From a virus: a DNA stretch of 43,726 bases. Where the stretch lies: the IMG/VR virus record IMGVR_UViG_3300030328_002097, positions 1 to 43,726 of that record, one strand, 5' to 3'. The number at the start of each line of letters is the position of its first letter. The first letter of the stretch is position 1. The notes below the pieces were generated by a model, which worked only from the letters and a program-made list of their open reading frames with translations, had not been told where the DNA came from and did no database searches. This document shows positions 40,901 through 43,726 of the stretch, piece by piece. The position numbers were made by a program, and so were the translations under genes.

Positions 40901-43726
40901 TCCTAATGTTTGGGAAGGTTATAACGTTGCTGTTATACGTAAAACTATGGATAAGGTTTTAGTAGAAAATAAACTACGTAGTAAAAGACCAGAAGGACAA
41001 CATCCTTATTATAATATGAGTACTTTTGGAGACAAAAGAATGGAATCTATAAGAAGTATCGATCCTAAAGATAAAGGAACTGATGGAGAGTTTATTGGTA
41101 GAGATTTTGTTAAAGCTAGCAATATAATGAACGGTACAAATAAAGATATGCAAGACCTTGGAGCTCTTCGTAGAGCATATAAGATGTCGCGTATAGTTAA
41201 CAAACCTAACAAGGGTATGAGTGTTTGGGATTTAGACGATACCTTAGCTAGAACTAAGTCGGGTGTTAGATACACAATGCCAAATCCAGACGGATCACCA
41301 CAACCTGGTAGAAAAGTTATATTCTTAGCTGGAGGAGCTGGTAGTGGTAAATCTAATGTTGTTAATAAACTAGGTTTAGAAAAACAAGGTTTTAAAATAG
41401 TAAATCAAGACATAGCTTTAGAATGGTTAAAGAAAAACCATGGTTTACCAGAGAATATGAATGATTTAACTCAAAAACAAGCTTCACAATTGGGTAAATT
41501 AACTTGGGAAGCTAGAAGAATAGCTACTAGAAAGTTAATGAAATACAAAGGTAGAGGTGATGGTATAGTAGTAGATGGTACTGGTGGTTCATTAAAAAAC
41601 ATGCAAAAGCAAGTTGATGAATTTAGAGCTAAAGGATACGATGTACAGATGTTATTTGTTGAGACTTCTCTTGAAACGGCTTTAGAAAGAAATCGTAATA
41701 GAAAAGAACGTTCTTTGAAAGATGGTATTGTAAAAGCAAACCACGAAAAAGTACAAGGTAATAAAGAGTCATTTAAAGAATTATTTGGTAATAACTTCGC
41801 AGAAGTTAAAACTGATAAATTAACAATGGACAGTCCAATGCCTTTAAAGCTAACAGAGCAAATGGATGGTTTTACTAGAGGATATATTAAGGGTAGATTA
41901 GACGCTGGAGAGTTTGCTCATAAAGGAGCTGATTTAGAAACTAAAAACGCTACATTTGATTTTTCTGAGTTTAATCAAATCATAGAAGGAGAGCAAGGAC
42001 CATTATTTGGGAAAGCTATTGATAGAGCTAAAAAATACGGATTAAAAGATCAATACATACTAACAGCTAGACCACACGCCGCTAAAATACCTATTTACGA
42101 GTTCTTAAAAGCTCAAGGATTAAATATACCTCTAGAAAATATTATAACACTAGAAAGCTCTACATCAGAATCTAAAGCTCTTTGGATAGCTGATATGGTT
42201 GGAGAAGGTTATAATGATATATATTTTGCTGACGATCATTTAGCTAATGTTCAAGCGGTAAAAAATATGTTAGATCAATTTGATGTTAAGTCGAAGGTTC
42301 AACAAGCTAAATACAAGTTTAGTAAAGATATGAACTTTAGATTCAATCAAATATTAGAAGAAACAAAAGGTATAAGATCTGAAACTAGATTCTCAGATGT
42401 TGTTGCTCAAAAACGTGGAGAGCATGTTGGTAAATGGAAATTCTTTATTCCACCATCAGCAGAGGATTTTAAAGGTTTAATTTATAATTTCTTAACAAAA
42501 GGAAAACGTGGAGATGAGCAAATGAAGTTTTTCCAAAAAGCTTTAATAGATCCATTTGGTAGAGCTATAAGAGAAATTAATTCGGCTAAACAAGCTATAA
42601 CACATGATTATAGAAAACTAAAGAAGGAATTTCCTAACGTAAGAAAGAAACTTGGTAAACCTATTCCTAATACTAGCTTTACTTATGATCATGCTATTAG
42701 AGCTTATCTTTGGAATGATTTAGGTATGGAAATACCTGGTCTTAGTGTTAGAGACACAAAAACACTTATTGAGACTGTTGCTAACGATCCAGAATTAAAA
42801 GCTTTTTCACAGGTGTTAGGTAAAATATCAAAACAAGATCAAGGCTACGTACAGCCTAGTGATCATTGGGTTGTTGAAAGTATAGCTTCAGACTTAGATA
42901 ATATAACTAATAAAGTAGGAAGAAAAGACTATCTAGGTGAATGGATTGAAAATAAAAACATAATATTTTCTAAAGAAAATTTAAACAAAATAGAAGCTGT
43001 GTATGGTTCTAATTTTAGAGAAGCTTTAGAAGATATATTATACCGTATGGAAAACGGTACTAATAGACAACAAGGGCAAAGTAGATTAACAAATATGTTC
43101 TCTAACTGGGTTAATAATTCTGTTGGTGCTATAATGTTCTTCAATGCTAGATCTGCTACGTTACAGTTATTATCTACTGTTAACTTTATAAATTGGAGTG
43201 ATAACAATATATTTAAAGCATCAGCAGCATTTGCTAATCAACCTCAGTACTGGAAAGATTTTGCTATGATATTTAATTCTGACATGTTGAAACAAAGACG
43301 TGCTGGATTAAAGACAGATGTAAATGAATCTGAAATAGCAAACGCTGTTGCTAATTCTAAAAACAAAGCAAAAGCAGCTTTAGCTTGGTTACTTAAAAAA
43401 GGGTTTTTACCTACACAAATAGCGGATAGTTTCGCTATTGCTTCTGGTGGTTCTACTTTCTATAGAAATAGAGTAAATAAATATTTAAAAGAAGGAATAC
43501 CTCAACAGCAGGCCGAGTCTAAAGCTTTTGAAGATTTCCAACAAATAGCAGAGGAAACACAACAGTCTTCTAGACCTGATTTAATATCTCAGCAACAAGC
43601 GTCTCCTCTTGGTAGATTAATATTAGCTTTTCAAAATACACCTATGCAGTACGCTAGATTAATGAAAAAAGCGGCAACTGATTTAGTTAAAGGAAGAGGT
43701 GATTGGAAAACAAATGTTTCTAGAAT
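34962..43726 (+). CDS. Giant polyvalent protein (partial at the right edge)
   Basis: An open frame of 2921 codons runs without a stop to the window end, so the full protein is larger. It starts MTTEQRKEINVL, with an SSPLKHG element at about residues 38-44 resembling the second half of the accessory-block tag. In order it shows long coiled-coil stretches (about 480-620), short hydrophobic patches (about 632-652 and 714-731), a HEFLH zincin motif (1149-1153), a sigma-70 region-2-like stretch (about 1331-1395), a charged linker, an EYEHMIPQ element near 1957, a HAD/P-loop kinase unit (2087-2430) and a C-terminal ARSATLQLLSTVNFINW region, typical of polyvalent proteins that are injected with phage or conjugative-element DNA. 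Such proteins are thought to act in the new host cell early in infection. The boundary of each module is inferred. Confidence 0.9.
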   Translation, partial: MTTEQRKEINVLAKSLEDKGKSFGEIQSILKKKMDSFSSPLKHGDQPGHPPLVVNAETHEAFHNQFKAGIVDEHGGEWLQNGYTREKNKEKVYGTVDGVPYYDQKSYEKAYQGSQDQFNAIVPPSIRNYDPYTKTTKKEEDPYQFLQSQQYDPKTGKSITKKTKSPSDDLNSSINNLVNSTSVKGRKENEDKDSEWKKIQKENEKNLNKNQKKASQSLISKGINPDKFEVYGGDFWMVEKDSKGKVLRRIERVDPTSSLHSDLASYNSGFTHSSIFKDVMKDANRLQPNQGQINEIKEKASNWIDTYHEYEDAMKSEHNQRLLQEIPMDVDATYVTPTIPPGWKVGDPIPMPEETEYDKLKSLQNRAGRFYRQKNNEGYYIGNSATGNDWMDDHYKRAVKEIKQKYPIAATMKDFNDQFRDEIKELAISYIIQGESNDIIERNSISQKSGKYGKWVEDDFNKEIIDDFIKDLDAGKSPETIKHQLNLKPGSKAEEYLNVNLAYKEQEAHLKDIKFRSEKLSADLSNTVSGLESLVNGDEHKRIQELRKESEGILQDYKDGKFTTKEQIESARAIIERNNSEITKAGENYKTLSRTYKSLSKSVDLLRNENSIAQDNILDFHTFKDVLGKDHGVLSGSVDLLGAAALNMFTSLEEWTHTAPYLPTTYAWDLIEMIPGVEENVEAWRTDMNNAAAEIREGVGRKTWDEAQSWTDYVHYGTNTLFEAAPQIATILLTKRPVGMSLMFGNVTGQDYIVNKNAFHDGEISWSQYHSSANLKGAWELITEIPTFGYAGALKQSLKQASKTGFRQTFVNSFAQQIKPKALFNGSKTVFGEGLSEYAAGLGHQYVDKFVLKDDSVVIGEGLDEDFRTGALVGFAYFRLPQFGVNLLRSHQSKRSTEQRDANIDRIEELTKMLLNPSLENNLRQSYKQEIESLTATNFNILKKDIERIDYYSKEEKEKLTEIEVAKSNIRNKVKSIKLDKTISKANKSKEIDKLFNEFSELDGKKEELISKYDFKLKQKVEEEANFQSVKKGSKEIFGDNMEVISTSSRIEQAELLERNLHERKIALISKFEMQNTPLTEQAAAEIKSINNELQKVRNLKEDPNQESIVGGALGAYGYITPKDANGTQQLIINRKAPIEDGFVTTAQHEFLHGVLHETLKNDEAVQESVGEALQDYLGDITTGSLAETQLASRMMQYMDAGTGVFNEEAMVLLSEAMVKENLPFKESMFQPVQDTLRRVFQNYLGKDIEFNTGKDVFNFIKDYNHSVKTGKWDNAIRRMARQGAKGKLIPDSISKAGRVKLSKQASDNVQNIYNERGEAGIQDILNEYKPMVGKIVQKYREVPGFDAELLASEIELGHRGIYDLVRDYKPETGVPLAAYINKFLPSRAIDAAKRVLKTEFEADVTEARGLAVEETAVEDVEVPKKKIKLADRLGKDAVKINREVKKSIPDLKDLNFKNLKDLTPSLTQEMFGIVPKPGNLTKVDVKNAQMFINKNADTLLAMLPEGATSGGTSTGVQKVLLDAFYTKTDRASMAKTGTKAGLAIQIKRDNINVPEFLEVFGITERGQPNLYKKDSNTSARIKALVAQTGKMLTNQAVREEIAKRGNVSDNVRLSLEDGKSVYMFSRSGIDSKYPEFVQEVLMSNYNDKKSVANAVDRIYKDDLTKKQMGSLVNKVYDQIKDYNKILKKHSNPEGKSIELPKTIEEFLLDEWIGENTDYAIKEALINVLPLDKNGRVINVGTHFLNKDRVIKQRSIPVDLGLEFVKDMGVPGAAQYLLKYFKGMYAGASGIADKRYIFRDGELIDNPNFDPNTKSTNRKQVFESVPDFVENVIGKIGVDVYNKDGSVKSINQLEKELNINTTLLTESSDAALRDMNFEGREIQALETREAIEKLMDFAWKKVSSKNPSLDYADLGMLITSMGSGMSSIMRRGANFKYLGESVLEVPRAERGKKLEYEHMIPQVQMALRVLKSYMNNGSLDPNVWEGYNVAVIRKTMDKVLVENKLRSKRPEGQHPYYNMSTFGDKRMESIRSIDPKDKGTDGEFIGRDFVKASNIMNGTNKDMQDLGALRRAYKMSRIVNKPNKGMSVWDLDDTLARTKSGVRYTMPNPDGSPQPGRKVIFLAGGAGSGKSNVVNKLGLEKQGFKIVNQDIALEWLKKNHGLPENMNDLTQKQASQLGKLTWEARRIATRKLMKYKGRGDGIVVDGTGGSLKNMQKQVDEFRAKGYDVQMLFVETSLETALERNRNRKERSLKDGIVKANHEKVQGNKESFKELFGNNFAEVKTDKLTMDSPMPLKLTEQMDGFTRGYIKGRLDAGEFAHKGADLETKNATFDFSEFNQIIEGEQGPLFGKAIDRAKKYGLKDQYILTARPHAAKIPIYEFLKAQGLNIPLENIITLESSTSESKALWIADMVGEGYNDIYFADDHLANVQAVKNMLDQFDVKSKVQQAKYKFSKDMNFRFNQILEETKGIRSETRFSDVVAQKRGEHVGKWKFFIPPSAEDFKGLIYNFLTKGKRGDEQMKFFQKALIDPFGRAIREINSAKQAITHDYRKLKKEFPNVRKKLGKPIPNTSFTYDHAIRAYLWNDLGMEIPGLSVRDTKTLIETVANDPELKAFSQVLGKISKQDQGYVQPSDHWVVESIASDLDNITNKVGRKDYLGEWIENKNIIFSKENLNKIEAVYGSNFREALEDILYRMENGTNRQQGQSRLTNMFSNWVNNSVGAIMFFNARSATLQLLSTVNFINWSDNNIFKASAAFANQPQYWKDFAMIFNSDMLKQRRAGLKTDVNESEIANAVANSKNKAKAALAWLLKKGFLPTQIADSFAIASGGSTFYRNRVNKYLKEGIPQQQAESKAFEDFQQIAEETQQSSRPDLISQQQASPLGRLILAFQNTPMQYARLMKKAATDLVKGRGDWKTNVSR
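38352..38560 (+). other. Zincin metallopeptidase-like module of the giant protein
   Basis: Residues about 1131-1200: strand LIINRKAPIEDGFVTTA leads into HEFLHGVLHETL, an HExxH helix (His1149, Glu1150, His1153) with a further His1157/Glu1158, then DEAVQESVGEALQDYLGD, where acidic residues could supply the third ligand. This is the arrangement of metallopeptidase domains in polyvalent proteins. Self-processing of the polyprotein or cleavage of a host protein are both possible. Confidence 0.7.
38952..39146 (+). other. Sigma-70 region 2-like module of the giant protein
   Basis: Residues about 1331-1395 read PMVGKIVQKYREV, then AELLASEIELGHRGIYDLVR, DYKPETGVPLAAYINKFLPS and RAIDAAKRVL. In sigma-70 region 2 the corresponding pattern is (D)LxQxGxxGLxRAVxxFDPxxGxxFSTYAxWWIRxAI. 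Matching features are a helix with an acidic start, Gly, Tyr/Leu, a Pro-x-x-Gly turn, a Tyr-Ile strand/helix and a final Arg-rich helix. The Trp pair for promoter melting is absent (INKFLPSRAI), so function is uncertain. Confidence 0.5.
41220..42281 (+). other. HAD phosphatase with inserted P-loop kinase (nested PNKP-like module)
   Basis: HAD motif I is SVWDLDDTLARTKS (Asp2090 and Asp2092); then, before motif II, a P-loop kinase unit: VIFLAGGAGSGKS (Walker A, Lys2130), NQDIALEW (Asp2150), VVDGTGG and an Arg-rich lid (ALERNRNRKER). HAD motifs II-IV follow: ILTARPH (Thr2368), ESKALWIADM (Lys2405) and IYFADDHLANVQ (Asp2424/Asp2425). The kinase part resembles zeta-toxin/polynucleotide 5'-kinases and the HAD part a 3'-phosphatase. 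Confidence 0.8.

Noticed and set aside
1-43726. tRNA genes, CRISPR arrays, integrase, attachment sites and insertion sequences
   Set aside because: None was seen by eye: no cloverleaf-like CCA-flanked element, no spaced identical repeats outside genes, no transposase or recombinase motif. A tRNA scan would settle the first point.

Overview
The window is one uninterrupted stretch of an A+T-rich, double-stranded DNA phage genome. Every convincing gene is on the + strand, the genes are packed with gaps of a few bases or one-base stop/start overlaps, and the content is a full virion-assembly module: terminase, portal, scaffold, capsid, short-tail proteins and internal proteins. The style is that of uncultured marine phages with a podovirus or crAss-like gene order. 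Leaders before start codons are A- or A/T-only, with A at -3 and few Shine-Dalgarno sequences, which fits a Bacteroidota (probably flavobacterial) host. That host assignment is an inference; the sequence contains no direct host marker.

Layout. (1) 1-8890 is an accessory block of small, very lysine-rich proteins, most of which carry a related N-terminal peptide (KMKG.S.(F/Y)GK followed by SP(L/F)K(Q/H/A)). Embedded in it are a small unknown gene, a full-length phage groEL with an overlapping groES behind it, a small virion-like protein and a winged-helix-like protein. (2) 8903-11169 has a holin-like membrane protein, a beta-rich structural protein, a coiled-coil protein, a small basic protein and a possible GroES-fold protein. 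(3) 11111-18799 is the packaging and head operon: small terminase, large terminase (with an odd Walker A), portal, putative scaffold and major capsid protein, closed by a strong UUCG-loop terminator. (4) 18868-31957 encodes head-tail ring or connector proteins, a 2861-residue tail nozzle/stabilization-type protein and two further beta-rich structural proteins. (5) 32000-43726 has a cupin, a helical protein with eight exact heptads and a C-terminal S74 autoprocessing chaperone, an EF-hand-containing protein, and a giant polyvalent protein (at least 2921 residues) that runs off the end of the window.

The most interesting material is at the two ends. The giant protein has a HEFLH zincin motif, a stretch resembling sigma-70 region 2, and a polynucleotide-kinase-like P-loop domain placed between HAD phosphatase motif I and motifs II-IV, which amounts to a nested kinase/phosphatase. 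The tagged basic proteins share only their N-terminal peptide; two of them keep 14 identical residues despite eight synonymous codon differences, so the peptide itself appears to be selected. An SSPLKHG element also lies near the N-terminus of the giant protein. A hypothesis to test is that the peptide is a virion-loading, processing or chaperonin-recognition tag for a set of co-packaged and injected proteins. No tRNA, CRISPR array, integrase or insertion sequence was seen, and no gene-free gap exceeds about 75 bases.
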